Shown here piece after piece: positions 34,872-43,448 of a stretch of 64,000 nt of DNA. Position 1 is the first letter of the stretch, and every line of letters begins with the position of its first letter. A model generated the notes under the pieces. That model saw nothing but the letters and a program-made list of their open reading frames with translations. It was not told the DNA's origin and searched no databases. Location: the NCBI RefSeq assembly GCF_036825535.1, contig NZ_CP098812.1:2294001-2358000 (forward strand), given 5' to 3'. The position numbers and the translations under genes were made by a program. This DNA comes from Parasalinivibrio latis (GTDB lineage Bacteria > Pseudomonadota > Gammaproteobacteria > Enterobacterales > Vibrionaceae).

Positions 34872-36428
34872 ATGTTTGCTACTTTTAATCTTTTTAAAAA
34901 TTCAGCCCGAACAGACTTACTCTCCGGCCTGACCGTTGCCCTGGCACTGGTCCCTGAAGCCGTTGCCTTTGCCTTTGTAGCCGGTGTCGACCCAATGGTT
35001 GGCCTGTATGCTGCCTTTATCATGGGCCTTGTTACATCCCTGATTGGTGGCCGTCCGGGTATGATTTCCGGTGCAACCGGTGCCATGGCGGTTGTTATGG
35101 TCAGCCTGGTTTCTGAACACGGTGTGCAATACCTCTTTGCAGCCATTTTGCTTGCCGGCGTGTTACAGATAACCTTTGGTGCGTTTCGTCTGGGCAAATT
35201 CATCCGTATCGTCCCCTACCCGGTGATGATCGGCTTTGTAAATGGCCTGGCAATTGTGATTTTCCTCGCCCAGCTTGGACAGTTCCAGGTGCCGGACGCA
35301 CTTGGCAATCCGCAATGGCTTGAGCAAGGCCAAATGATGCTGATGCTCGGCCTTGTCGCGCTGACCATGGCAATCATTCACTTCCTGCCAAAATTCACCA
35401 CTGCCGTGCCGTCCTCACTTGCTGCGATTGTAGTAGTGACCCTGCTTGTCATTGGGCTGGACCTCGAAACCCGTACTGTGGTGGACTTCCTGCGCGGCAT
35501 GAGCGGCAACCCGGAAGCAACGCTGGCAGGAAACTTGCCGACTTTCTCCTTCCCGTCAGTTCCATTGAACCTGGATACGCTATATATCATCCTGCCTTAT
35601 TCGCTGATCCTGGCAGCCGTCGGCCTGATTGAATCGCTGCTGACACTGACGGTAGTTGATGAAATGACCGGCACCCGTGGCCGAGGCAACAAAGAGTGTA
35701 TCGGTCAGGGCGTAGCGAACATGACCTGCTCCGTATTTGGAGCGATGGGCGGCTGTGCAATGATTGGCCAGTCGATGATCAACGTAAGCTCTGGCGGCCG
35801 TGGCCGACTGTCCGGTATTACTGCGGCCCTTGCACTGCTGGCGTTTATCCTGTTCGCTGCACCGCTGATTGAACGCATCCCGCTGGCAGCATTGGTCGGG
35901 GTAATGTTTATGGTGGTTATCGGTACCTTCGAGTGGGCAACATTCGACCTTGCGCGCCGGGTTCCAAAGAAAGACTTCTTTATCATTGTACTGGTCACCA
36001 TAGTGACTGTAATGACAGACCTGGCAATTGCCGTTATCACTGGTGTTATCGTCTCTGCGCTGATTTTTGCCTGGGATCATGCGAAGCACATCTATGCAGC
36101 AAGCCACGTCGATGCCAATGGTACCAAGGTTTACCAGGTTAATGGCCCGCTGTTCTTCGGTTCAGCCGCCCGATTCCTTGAACTGTTTGATGTAGACGCT
36201 GACCCGAGTGACGTGATTATCGACTTCGCTCAGTCCCGCGTAACCGATCACTCTGCTATTGATGCTATTGAGACCATCGCCGAGCGTTATGCCAAGGCCG
36301 GGAAGACCGTACACCTGCGTCATTTGAGCCAGGATTGTCGTGCCCTGCTGACACGCGCCGGAAGCCTTGTCGAAATCAACCATATTGAGGATCCGACCTA
36401 CAAGGTTGCCTCCGACACACTGGCTTAA
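34872..36428 (+). CDS. SulP-family anion transporter with STAS domain
   Basis: A 518-residue inner-membrane SLC26/SulP protein. The transport domain has about 12 to 14 segments, including DLLSGLTVALALVPEAVAFA at the start and GGCAMIGQSMINV in the second half. A cytoplasmic STAS domain follows (VNGPLFFGSAARFLELF, VIIDFAQSRVTDHSAI). Family substrates include sulfate, bicarbonate and dicarboxylates; this one is not assigned. ATG 34872 is chosen because the conserved N-terminus begins right after it; a TTG at 34824 is possible. Monocistronic. Confidence 0.88.
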   Translation: MFATFNLFKNSARTDLLSGLTVALALVPEAVAFAFVAGVDPMVGLYAAFIMGLVTSLIGGRPGMISGATGAMAVVMVSLVSEHGVQYLFAAILLAGVLQITFGAFRLGKFIRIVPYPVMIGFVNGLAIVIFLAQLGQFQVPDALGNPQWLEQGQMMLMLGLVALTMAIIHFLPKFTTAVPSSLAAIVVVTLLVIGLDLETRTVVDFLRGMSGNPEATLAGNLPTFSFPSVPLNLDTLYIILPYSLILAAVGLIESLLTLTVVDEMTGTRGRGNKECIGQGVANMTCSVFGAMGGCAMIGQSMINVSSGGRGRLSGITAALALLAFILFAAPLIERIPLAALVGVMFMVVIGTFEWATFDLARRVPKKDFFIIVLVTIVTVMTDLAIAVITGVIVSALIFAWDHAKHIYAASHVDANGTKVYQVNGPLFFGSAARFLELFDVDADPSDVIIDFAQSRVTDHSAIDAIETIAERYAKAGKTVHLRHLSQDCRALLTRAGSLVEINHIEDPTYKVASDTLA

Positions 36429-36570
36429 AGCCGCCTCTAATCCGCCGGACTCCCGGCGGTTTTTGTTTTATCCCCCGCACACCATCTTCCCACAACGCTC
36501 ACTGTCTTCTTGCTTCAGCCAACCGTATAATCGTGGCAGTCAATTCAGCATCAAAAAGAATAACCAAAGA

Positions 36571-37359
36571 ATGTACACAGACACTGCGCTTACCCCCGAG
36601 CTGGAAAAATTGCTCGAACCGGTAAAATCCTTCCTGCATTGCGAAACCCCGCAAGGTTGGATTGAAGAAGCCCTGAAACCTGAGAATGAGACTGTCCTGC
36701 TTCGTGACCATGCCAACTGTGAGCTCAAGGCCAGCCAAACTGCCATGTGGCTTATTCGCCGTTATGCCATCGACAAAGAGAGCGGGCAGCTTCTGCTGGA
36801 CTGGGCAAAACCCTACGAAGATTTCGTTTACCGGGGCATCCGGGATGGGATTTTCCATGCAAAGAAAAATGGCCTTAGCGCACCGCTCAAACCGAAAGCC
36901 GGGTTTGAACAGGGCCAGGATCTGATCGACAAAATGGTCCGCCTTATCAAAGAGGAGTTCCACCATTTCGAACAGGTTATCGAAATCATGGAAAGCCGGG
37001 AGGTGCCGTACCAGCCTCTCAGCGCCGGTCGTTATGCCAAAGGGTTGATGGGTGTCGTCCGCAACCACGAACCGGGTACGTTGGTAGACAAGCTGATTAT
37101 CGGTGCCTACATCGAAGCCCGCTCCTGCGAGCGTTTCGCCAAGCTGGCCCCTTACCTTGATGAACAGCTGAAGAAATTCTATATCTCCCTGCTGCGTTCA
37201 GAAGCACGCCACTACCAGGACTACCTGAAACTGGCTGAAGCCATTGCTGGTGAAAGCATTGAAGAACGTGTTCGTATCATCGGTGAAAAAGAAGCAGAGC
37301 TTATCCAGGAACCCGATTCACAGTTCCGGTTCCACAGCGGTATTCCAGCTGCTGCGTGA
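36571..37359 (+). CDS. miaE: tRNA 2-methylthio-N6-isopentenyladenosine hydroxylase MiaE
   Basis: A 262-residue non-haem diiron monooxygenase hydroxylating ms2i6A37 to ms2io6A37 in tRNAs. Diiron ligands are visible in ferritin-like helices: LLRDHANCE, EEFHHFEQV, EARSCERF and EARHYQDY. The N-terminus (LEKLLEPVKSFLHCETP) and length match Salmonella MiaE. ATG 36571 is used; the open frame upstream overlaps the SulP gene and has no conservation. Confidence 0.92.
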   Translation: MYTDTALTPELEKLLEPVKSFLHCETPQGWIEEALKPENETVLLRDHANCELKASQTAMWLIRRYAIDKESGQLLLDWAKPYEDFVYRGIRDGIFHAKKNGLSAPLKPKAGFEQGQDLIDKMVRLIKEEFHHFEQVIEIMESREVPYQPLSAGRYAKGLMGVVRNHEPGTLVDKLIIGAYIEARSCERFAKLAPYLDEQLKKFYISLLRSEARHYQDYLKLAEAIAGESIEERVRIIGEKEAELIQEPDSQFRFHSGIPAAA

Positions 37360-37742
37360 GTCTCAATTGAAGGCTAAATATGGGATAGGGGGCAAAGTTA
37401 CTGCCCCTTATTTCTAAAAAGAACTGGAAAAATAGAGTTGAAACTGAATTTTTTATTTTCATTCACATACAAAATATTAACAGCACTGTTTTCACACAAT
37501 ACAAATGTCAAGTATTTTTCTGATACCGCACATTTAATCATCACTAATTTCCGCACACCGAGCGGTTATTTTTCAATATGAACATCTGTAACACTTCCCT
37601 CATTCAGTCAAAACTTTTAAAATTAAACAACCATTTGATTTTACGATTAAATTATTGATTACTTTCAATGAAAAATTACTAATAGAAAGTGTGGACAGCG
37701 CCTTCTATTAAATTATTACGTTTTCAAGAAAAGCAGAGACCT
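37360..37742. other. AT-rich intergenic region
   Basis: About 380 bp, clearly richer in A+T than flanking genes. It begins the low-GC accessory stretch that runs to about 38.5 kb. No gene, RNA or repeat was recognised. Confidence 0.4.
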
Positions 37743-38138
37743 ATGGATTTATTAAAAGATTGGATCATTCCAGTAGCAAGTATTGTGCTTTCGTTTATTA
37801 GTATGGGATTGGCGATTTGGTTTGCGTCTTCAGCTAAAAGTGATGCTCAGAAAGCCCAGAATGTATTAGAGAACGTCGATAAAGCCATCGAAGGATGGCA
37901 AAAGCAAATAATGGCATCAACCGCAGGCATTCTCGACTCTATGCCACAAGTTATAGAAGGTAAGGCTGCTTTAGCAAAAGTAGAAGCTGCAAAGTCTTTA
38001 ACTGATGGCATTCAGGCTGCAATTCATGAGATTGCCACAAATCCCCAACCTGGAGCCGCAGGTCATACACAAGAAGAAGCATTAAAGACTTTAACCGCTC
38101 AGCTAAATAGCCTACTTGAGTCAATGGTTAAAAAATAG
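37743..38138 (+). CDS. Hypothetical small membrane protein with coiled-coil segment
   Basis: A 131-residue protein of unrecognised family. Residues about 8-27 form a single hydrophobic segment (IPVASIVLSFISMGLAIWF), then SSAKSDAQKAQNVLENVDKAI and onwards is a largely helical, charged region with coiled-coil character, ending in KTLTAQLNSLLESMVKK. This suggests an N-terminally anchored protein with a cytoplasmic helical domain. The codon composition is AT-rich, unlike the neighbouring rne, sulP and miaE, suggesting recent acquisition. AGAG before ATG 37743 is a weak ribosome site. Function unknown; no partner gene. Confidence 0.6.
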   Translation: MDLLKDWIIPVASIVLSFISMGLAIWFASSAKSDAQKAQNVLENVDKAIEGWQKQIMASTAGILDSMPQVIEGKAALAKVEAAKSLTDGIQAAIHEIATNPQPGAAGHTQEEALKTLTAQLNSLLESMVKK

Positions 38139-38592
38139 TTCGAAACACAACACATATGGGCCCTTCTACAATCAATAGACATTAGCATTCTTTTGGCTGC
38201 GTCGGCAGCCATTGTTTTCAAGCAACAAAGTCGCCTACTTCGCTCTATCTTTCCCGATACTGAGTCGTAGCTTCCGGCAAATACATAAAAAAATCTGCGT
38301 GTCCACTTCCCCAAATGGCGAAACAGTTCACAATTTTAAGTGTATTGTTTTTATCAACCAAACACATCATGAATTAAAGCGATGTTAAAAATAAGCCCAG
38401 AATATAATGCTATTTCACCTCACAAAATCACTAGACAATCGTTTGCGTACTCCCTATACTTCGCCGCCAGAAACAAGGGCTTAGCCCGGATTTTCTATAT
38501 CTGCAATTTGATGACACCCCAGACCAACTGATCCCTGTCAGTTGTCTTTCTTTTTTTCTAAAAGAAGAAGACACAACAAATGGATCAGGACC
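38139..38592. other. Low-GC intergenic region before the NRAMP-like gene
   Basis: About 450 bp without a convincing gene. A 71-codon minus-strand frame overlaps the end of the previous gene but has no coding features. It probably holds the promoter of the transporter gene at its right end. Confidence 0.4.
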
Positions 38593-39822
38593 ATGACGCA
38601 AACCGCAACTCTCTCAACACCTTCAGCCACTCCAACCACTCGCTGGCAGACCAAAGCCATTTTCAGCGTTGCATTCCTGATGGCAACCACATCAGTTGGC
38701 CCCGGATTTCTGACCCAGACAGCCGTCTTTACCAACATGTATGGTATGGATATGGCGTTCCCGGTATTTGCTTCGATGTTCATCACATTCGGCATTGTCA
38801 TGAACCTATGGCGGATAGTGGGTGTATCCGGCCTGCGAATTCAAGACATCGCCAACAAGGTCGCACCGGGCCTTGGCTATGGTATCGGTATTTTGCTGGC
38901 ACTAGGCGCAGTTGCTTTCAACTTTGGTAATGTCAGCGGTGCCGCACTGGGTATCAATGTGCTCACCGGAGTTGATACAACCTGGGGCGCTCTCTTTACC
39001 GGTATTGTTGGCTGCCTGCTGTTTGTTGTGCACAACGCATCCAAGCGAATGGACCAGATGGCCCGCTACCTCGGCCTGTTTATGATTATCCTTATCGCTT
39101 ATGTCGCCATGACCTCCCTTCCTCCAATGGGTGAAACCCTGATAGCGGCTGTAGCACCTTCTGACATGTCAAACCTTCTGCTCCCAACTCTGACGATTGT
39201 CGGTGGTGCAGTGGGTGGATACTACACGGGTGCACAGCGCCTGGTAGATGTCCGCCTGAAAGGTGAAGAGAATGTCGACAGCATCAAAAAGGCGGCCTGG
39301 GCCGGTATCTCAATTGCCGTTGTCATCCGCGTCCTCCTTTTCCTGGCGGTTTTGGGTGTGATTGCAACCGGCACGGTGCTGGATAAATCCAACCCGGCGG
39401 CTGATGCTTTCCGTCAGGGTGCGGGCGAACCGGGTTACTTTATATTCGGTCTGGTACTGTTCGTTGCCTCTATCACGTCAGTGGTCGGTAACTCCTATAT
39501 GGCTATCTCACTGATTAAGACTCTGTTCCCGGTGGTCGAGCACAATGAAAAAGCCTGGTGTGTCGGCTTTATCATGCTGACCAGCATCGGTACGGTGGTG
39601 ATGAACATGCCTATCCTGCTCCTGATGCTGGCCGGGCTGGTAAACAGCATCATCCTGCCTGTGGTACTGGGTGTGGTGCTCGCTGCAACCAAACGTAAGG
39701 ACATTGTCGGTAACTACAAACACCCGCTTTGGCTCACCTCTATCGGCGCGGTTATCGTGGTGGTTATGGCGGCCGGCAGTATAAATAACGTTACCGGTTT
39801 TATTGCTAAGTTTATTGGTTAA
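38593..39822 (+). CDS. NRAMP-fold transporter lacking canonical metal motifs
   Basis: A 409-residue membrane protein with about 11 segments and NRAMP-like organisation: GPGFL in helix 1, the helix-6 region VGGAVGGYYTGAQRL, and GNSYMAISL late. In metal-transporting NRAMP proteins helix 1 carries DPGN and helix 6 carries MPH, which bind Mn/Fe. Here helix 1 reads TSVGPGFLTQTAVFT and helix 6 has no MPH, so a different substrate is likely. ATG 38593 has AGGA just upstream; a TTG at 38542 is an alternative. A hairpin terminator follows. Confidence 0.75.
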   Translation: MTQTATLSTPSATPTTRWQTKAIFSVAFLMATTSVGPGFLTQTAVFTNMYGMDMAFPVFASMFITFGIVMNLWRIVGVSGLRIQDIANKVAPGLGYGIGILLALGAVAFNFGNVSGAALGINVLTGVDTTWGALFTGIVGCLLFVVHNASKRMDQMARYLGLFMIILIAYVAMTSLPPMGETLIAAVAPSDMSNLLLPTLTIVGGAVGGYYTGAQRLVDVRLKGEENVDSIKKAAWAGISIAVVIRVLLFLAVLGVIATGTVLDKSNPAADAFRQGAGEPGYFIFGLVLFVASITSVVGNSYMAISLIKTLFPVVEHNEKAWCVGFIMLTSIGTVVMNMPILLLMLAGLVNSIILPVVLGVVLAATKRKDIVGNYKHPLWLTSIGAVIVVVMAAGSINNVTGFIAKFIG

Positions 39823-39829
39823 CATCAAT

Positions 39830-39865
39830 TACCGCGCTTCAAAATATCTAATTTGAAGCGCGGTA
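39830..39865 (+). terminator. Terminator-like hairpin after the NRAMP-like gene
   Basis: A perfect 14-bp stem (TACCGCGCTTCAAA / TTTGAAGCGCGGTA) with an 8-nt loop, 8 bp after the stop. The following T run is weak. Confidence 0.7.
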
Positions 39866-40053
39866 TTAAATGGATTTAAGTCTTTTCACTATTACTCCTA
39901 TTCTCCCTCCAAAATATCCACTCAGAGAATATATTCGCATCAAATTAATCATGCCGTATATGTTAATTTCAAATTGTAATATTTAATTGCGGATATGTTA
40001 TTTCAGGAATAATATTATTTCGATACATCACACAAAAGGTTAAAGGGATTTTT

Positions 40054-40608
40054 ATGAAGAGCATGTTTTTCTATATCGCTTTAAGCTGTGCTTCTGCGTT
40101 ACTTTCTTTGCCAGTAACTGCAGATGATGATGATACGGGTGATTTATTCTCATACGCATATTTGGGTTACGCCAATTTCAATCTAGATTTCGACTCATCA
40201 GAGTATGACTTAGAGATGGATGGATTCACCCTAACTCTTGGCCAAGAGTTCACAGAAAACATCGCGCTAGAAACGACTCTTTATCACGCAACTGATAAAT
40301 TCAACTCAGGAAGTACAAAGATCAAGTTGGAAGGGTTCTCTGCTTCAATAACTCCTGTTCTTTATGCTGATATCTCAAAATATTACTCCGTATATGGAAA
40401 AGCAGGATTGGCATATGGAAGAGCTAGTGAGAAAGTAGGGTCTTCACCCAAAATTAGCGACGATGAGTTCACCGTGATTTACGGGATAGGACTAAGTATC
40501 ACTACCGGTTCTAAGCGCGCATATGCATTTCGAATTGGCTATGACATATATGATGGTGACGATATCGAAGCCGATTTATTTACAATTTCAGCCGGTATGA
40601 AGTTCTGA
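40054..40608 (+). CDS. Outer-membrane beta-barrel protein
   Basis: A 184-residue protein with a signal peptide (MKSMFFYIALSCASALLSLP, cleavage probably after VTA). About 160 residues of alternating beta-strand character follow (YAYLGYANFNLDFD, YYSVYGKAGLAYGRA, AYAFRIGYDIYDG), ending in a terminal aromatic residue (AGMKF). This is an OmpA-like or porin-family barrel (OMP_b-brl type). The gene and its flanks are AT-rich compared with thiD. AAAAGG precedes the ATG. Role unknown. Confidence 0.75.
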   Translation: MKSMFFYIALSCASALLSLPVTADDDDTGDLFSYAYLGYANFNLDFDSSEYDLEMDGFTLTLGQEFTENIALETTLYHATDKFNSGSTKIKLEGFSASITPVLYADISKYYSVYGKAGLAYGRASEKVGSSPKISDDEFTVIYGIGLSITTGSKRAYAFRIGYDIYDGDDIEADLFTISAGMKF

Positions 40609-40711
40609 TAAGTATAGAAACACTTATAGATGTGTCGCGTATCAAACGGCTGATATGAAACGCTGGATCGAAGCGCGGGCCATTGCTAGTCTAGAGCCGA
40701 TTTAAACAGTT

Positions 40712-40838
40712 AGTCGGGGAGCCAAGCGGTTATTAAGACCTGGGCTGAGACCACGTAAATGTTAAGCGCTGCAATTCATGCAGATGGCATAGTGGGACCC
40801 GTTGAACCTGATCCAGTTAACACTGGCGGAGGGAACTA
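40712..40838 (+). ncRNA. TPP riboswitch (THI element)
   Basis: All conserved blocks are present in order: CGGGGAGCC (40715 on), GGGCTGAGACC (40742 on), GACCCGTTGAACCTGATC (40796 on) and GGCGGAGGGAACTA (to 40838). These form the pyrimidine- and pyrophosphate-sensing arms. The aptamer lies 69 nt before thiD. Between them TCCCCT (40881-40886) can pair with AGGGGA (40897-40902), which is the ribosome site, suggesting that TPP binding blocks translation. Confidence 0.93.
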
Positions 40839-40906
40839 ACGTTGTGGTGCCTCAGCCTTTTCAGCCCACCGTTCTTCCCCTCCCCTTATTGCCGTTAGGG
40901 GATACC

Positions 40907-41755
40907 ATGAAAGATTACAACCATACTCCGATCACGCTCACCATCGCCGGTTCTGACTCCGGTGGCGGCGCCGGGATACAGGCCGATATCAAGGCTATTT
41001 CTGCAACCGGCGGTTATGCCTGCTCTGTTATCACTGCCCTTACTGCACAGAATACACAGGGGGTTTCCGGTATTTTCCCGGTTCCAGCCGACTTTGTTGC
41101 CGCCCAGCTTGATGCCGTATTTTCCGACCTGGATGTCGTCGCTGTTAAAATTGGCATGCTCAACGACAGCGGTATTATCCGTACCATCGCCGCGAAACTG
41201 CGTGAATACCGCCCGGAATTTGTTGTTTTGGATCCGGTGATGGTCGCCACCAGCGGTGACCGCCTGCTGGAACCGGACGCCAAACAAACCCTTATGGAAA
41301 AACTGGTGCCCTTGGCAGATATCCTGACACCAAACCTCCCGGAAGCGGCTGAAATGTTTAACCATCCTGTGCCACAATCTGATGAAGAGATGCTGGCAAT
41401 GACCGGAAAAATACAGACCTTCCTTCACGCCTGTTCTGCTCAATCCCAAAAAGAGAGGCTGTTGCTGCTAAAAGGTGGCCACCTGGAAATGTCCCAGCAA
41501 AGTACCGATCTGCTCATCACGCCAAATTCCGTATCCTCGATGACCGCCAGCAGGATAGATACGGTTAACACCCACGGTACGGGATGTACACTGTCTGCCG
41601 CCATTGCATCTTACCTGGCGCAGGGGGAAGGCCTTAACTCAGCCTGCAAATTGGCCAAGCATTACCTGACAGATGCGCTGCTTCATGCCAATGAGCTGTT
41701 TGTTGGCCAGGGTCATGGACCGGTTAATCACTTCTATAATCTCCCCCGCCACTGA
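40907..41755 (+). CDS. thiD: Hydroxymethylpyrimidine/phosphomethylpyrimidine kinase
   Basis: A 282-residue ribokinase-family enzyme that phosphorylates HMP and HMP-P in thiamine synthesis. Motifs: TIAGSDSGGGAGIQADIKA at the N-terminus, VKIGML, LDPVMVATSGD, LTPNLPEAAEM, and the anion hole/catalytic base in NTHGTGCTLSAAIASYLA. ATG 40907 is chosen: the conserved start MKDYNHTPITLTIAGSDS follows and AGGGGA lies 4 nt upstream; the open frame to 40802 runs through the riboswitch. It is a single-gene unit under TPP control; no other thi gene is in the window. Confidence 0.95.
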   Translation: MKDYNHTPITLTIAGSDSGGGAGIQADIKAISATGGYACSVITALTAQNTQGVSGIFPVPADFVAAQLDAVFSDLDVVAVKIGMLNDSGIIRTIAAKLREYRPEFVVLDPVMVATSGDRLLEPDAKQTLMEKLVPLADILTPNLPEAAEMFNHPVPQSDEEMLAMTGKIQTFLHACSAQSQKERLLLLKGGHLEMSQQSTDLLITPNSVSSMTASRIDTVNTHGTGCTLSAAIASYLAQGEGLNSACKLAKHYLTDALLHANELFVGQGHGPVNHFYNLPRH

Positions 41756-42087
41756 GTTAGCCGCAATCCCTAGACTAAAGTTTATAATAATAAGACTATA
41801 AATCTCATTTTAGTTAATATATATTTAACTTCAGGTGCTGGTTCCGCAGTAAGCAGTCGCGGAGCCGGGCCTGACAAATCCTGTTACCTTGTACCGTCCA
41901 TTTGCAAGTCACATGCAATTTAGCGGTCATTTACTGTGTAGATGCAATCAACTTAGGGAGCCCTGCTCCCCATTTTTTTATCCATACGCTGCCCGATTTT
42001 CACTTCCGGTACAAACGTCCGCCACGCACTGCCCCTAACTTATTGGGTTGGCAAACCAAAATACTCAAACCGAATGTTGGGGGAAAT
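41756..42087. other. Intergenic region before the EndoU-like gene
   Basis: About 330 bp; the left part is AT-rich. An inverted repeat GGTTCCGC / GCGGAGCC (about 41839-41865) may be the thiD terminator. The open frame upstream of the EndoU-like start has no signal peptide or conservation. Confidence 0.4.
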
Positions 42088-43389
42088 ATGGCCGGAATTT
42101 ATCAGCGGATATGGACTGCAGATCAGGAAAACAACGGTATTGAAGCTATCAGGCAAGGGGAAACCGGCTCTCAGGAGCGAGGCTGGGTAAAAGTAAACAC
42201 TAACCTTGACCAGAATGATCCAGACCTACAGGTATTAACTGACGTACACATTCCAGACCATAAAAAGCAGACCTATGAGCTTTGCAGAAAACTCTTCAAC
42301 AACTTCACGCTGGCTGAGCCAATGGAAGAAATCGACACCGAAGAGGAGCGAGAGGAAGTCCATAATTTCATGTCTGCCATCATCGACACCCCCCCAATGG
42401 AAGTTGCCCGTGAATATATTGCCCGTGAAACCGGCCGGAGCGTTTCCCGTGAAAGATGGTACAACACGGTATTCGAAATGTGGTTCCGCCGGTTTTCCAA
42501 AGGTGGCGATCCCCACCTTTCCGGTTTTGAGCATGTGATTGTTGGGGAACACGACGATGAAAAGGTTCAGGGCTACCACTTCTGGTGGAAGTATTTTCTT
42601 GATGACGGGATGGCCCACCTCGTGGACGATGGTGCGACCGTTATCCGCCGGTTGCGCGATGACCGTATAGACTACCTGGCCTCCCGACAGGCAGACGGCC
42701 AGGCACGTTTCCCGGAAAGTGTCACCATATCATACCGCTGGACAGCACCGGATTACGACACCATGACAGCACAAACCCGCCGCAAACCAATTGGCGGGTT
42801 CTTTGTTGGTTGCAGTGTGGAGGGTTTGATGGCAATGGGGACAGTCCGTGCCCACCAAGGGGCGCAGGCACCCAAAGTGGCTGTGGTAGAAGGTGCGCGC
42901 TACGACATGAAACTGTTCCATTCTGAAAACCGGCAACATATCAGAACTTTCTACCCGATTTTCAAAGGGGAGTCTGACATCGTTGATGGTGGTGGCCGGG
43001 ACAGCAATGTTCCGGGTGACGGGCAACCGGACGTTCCACCGCCAACACCCGATAATCCGGTTGTCAGTCCGGTGAGGATCATTGCCGCCCGAGTCAACCC
43101 GTTTGGTCACGATCCGGGCTTTGAGACGGTCACACTGGTCAACACCGGAACACAAACGCAGAATCTGGCCGGTTGGAGTTTGCGGGATAAGAACAATAAC
43201 GAACTGGTATTCGATGAACTGGAGCTGGAAACGGGGGAGTTCAGGACAATTACTCTGGATGGCTTTGATATCCAGCTATCCAATAAAGGCGGAGAAATCC
43301 GGCTTCACAATGCGATCGGAACCCGGCTTCACCGTGTGACATATTCCAAGGCACAGGCAAAAACTCAGGGAATTACTCTGCTGTTCTGA
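42088..43389 (+). CDS. EndoU-like endoribonuclease with C-terminal lamin-tail domain
   Basis: A 433-residue protein whose residues about 60-295 resemble the eukaryotic-type XendoU fold. They show SGFEHVIVGE (H149), KVQGYHFWWKYF (H164), RRKPIGGFFVGCSVEGLMAM (K233) and QHIRTFYPI. This is the His-His-Lys catalytic set in the expected order, predicting a poly(U)-preferring endoribonuclease. A Gly/Pro linker (about 300-325) leads to a lamin-tail beta sandwich (LTD, about 328-430; ARVNPFGHDPGFETVTLVN, AGWSLRDKNNNE). No signal peptide or membrane segment is evident. GGGGGAAAT precedes ATG 42088. No immunity-like gene adjoins it. The biological role is unknown; the EndoU call is by motif reading. Confidence 0.75.
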   Translation: MAGIYQRIWTADQENNGIEAIRQGETGSQERGWVKVNTNLDQNDPDLQVLTDVHIPDHKKQTYELCRKLFNNFTLAEPMEEIDTEEEREEVHNFMSAIIDTPPMEVAREYIARETGRSVSRERWYNTVFEMWFRRFSKGGDPHLSGFEHVIVGEHDDEKVQGYHFWWKYFLDDGMAHLVDDGATVIRRLRDDRIDYLASRQADGQARFPESVTISYRWTAPDYDTMTAQTRRKPIGGFFVGCSVEGLMAMGTVRAHQGAQAPKVAVVEGARYDMKLFHSENRQHIRTFYPIFKGESDIVDGGGRDSNVPGDGQPDVPPPTPDNPVVSPVRIIAARVNPFGHDPGFETVTLVNTGTQTQNLAGWSLRDKNNNELVFDELELETGEFRTITLDGFDIQLSNKGGEIRLHNAIGTRLHRVTYSKAQAKTQGITLLF

Positions 43390-43402
43390 GCACCAGAAAC
43401 AA

Positions 43403-43430
43403 AACCGGCCGGGTAAATGCCCGGCCGGTT
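43403..43430. terminator. Bidirectional terminator between EndoU-like gene and ygjK
   Basis: A perfect 11-bp stem AACCGGCCGGG / CCCGGCCGGTT between convergent genes. The T runs are short on both sides. Confidence 0.8.
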
Positions 43431-43448
43431 GTTCATTTCAACTCGCGA

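Noticed and set aside
38099..38314. A 71-codon minus-strand frame at the end of the orphan membrane gene
   Set aside because: It overlaps a better plus-strand gene, has no motif or ribosome site, and lies in low-complexity AT-rich DNA.
42088..43389. EndoU-like gene as a CDI or polymorphic toxin tip
   Set aside because: There is no large adhesin, no VENN or pretoxin domain, no secretion signal and no small immunity gene nearby.
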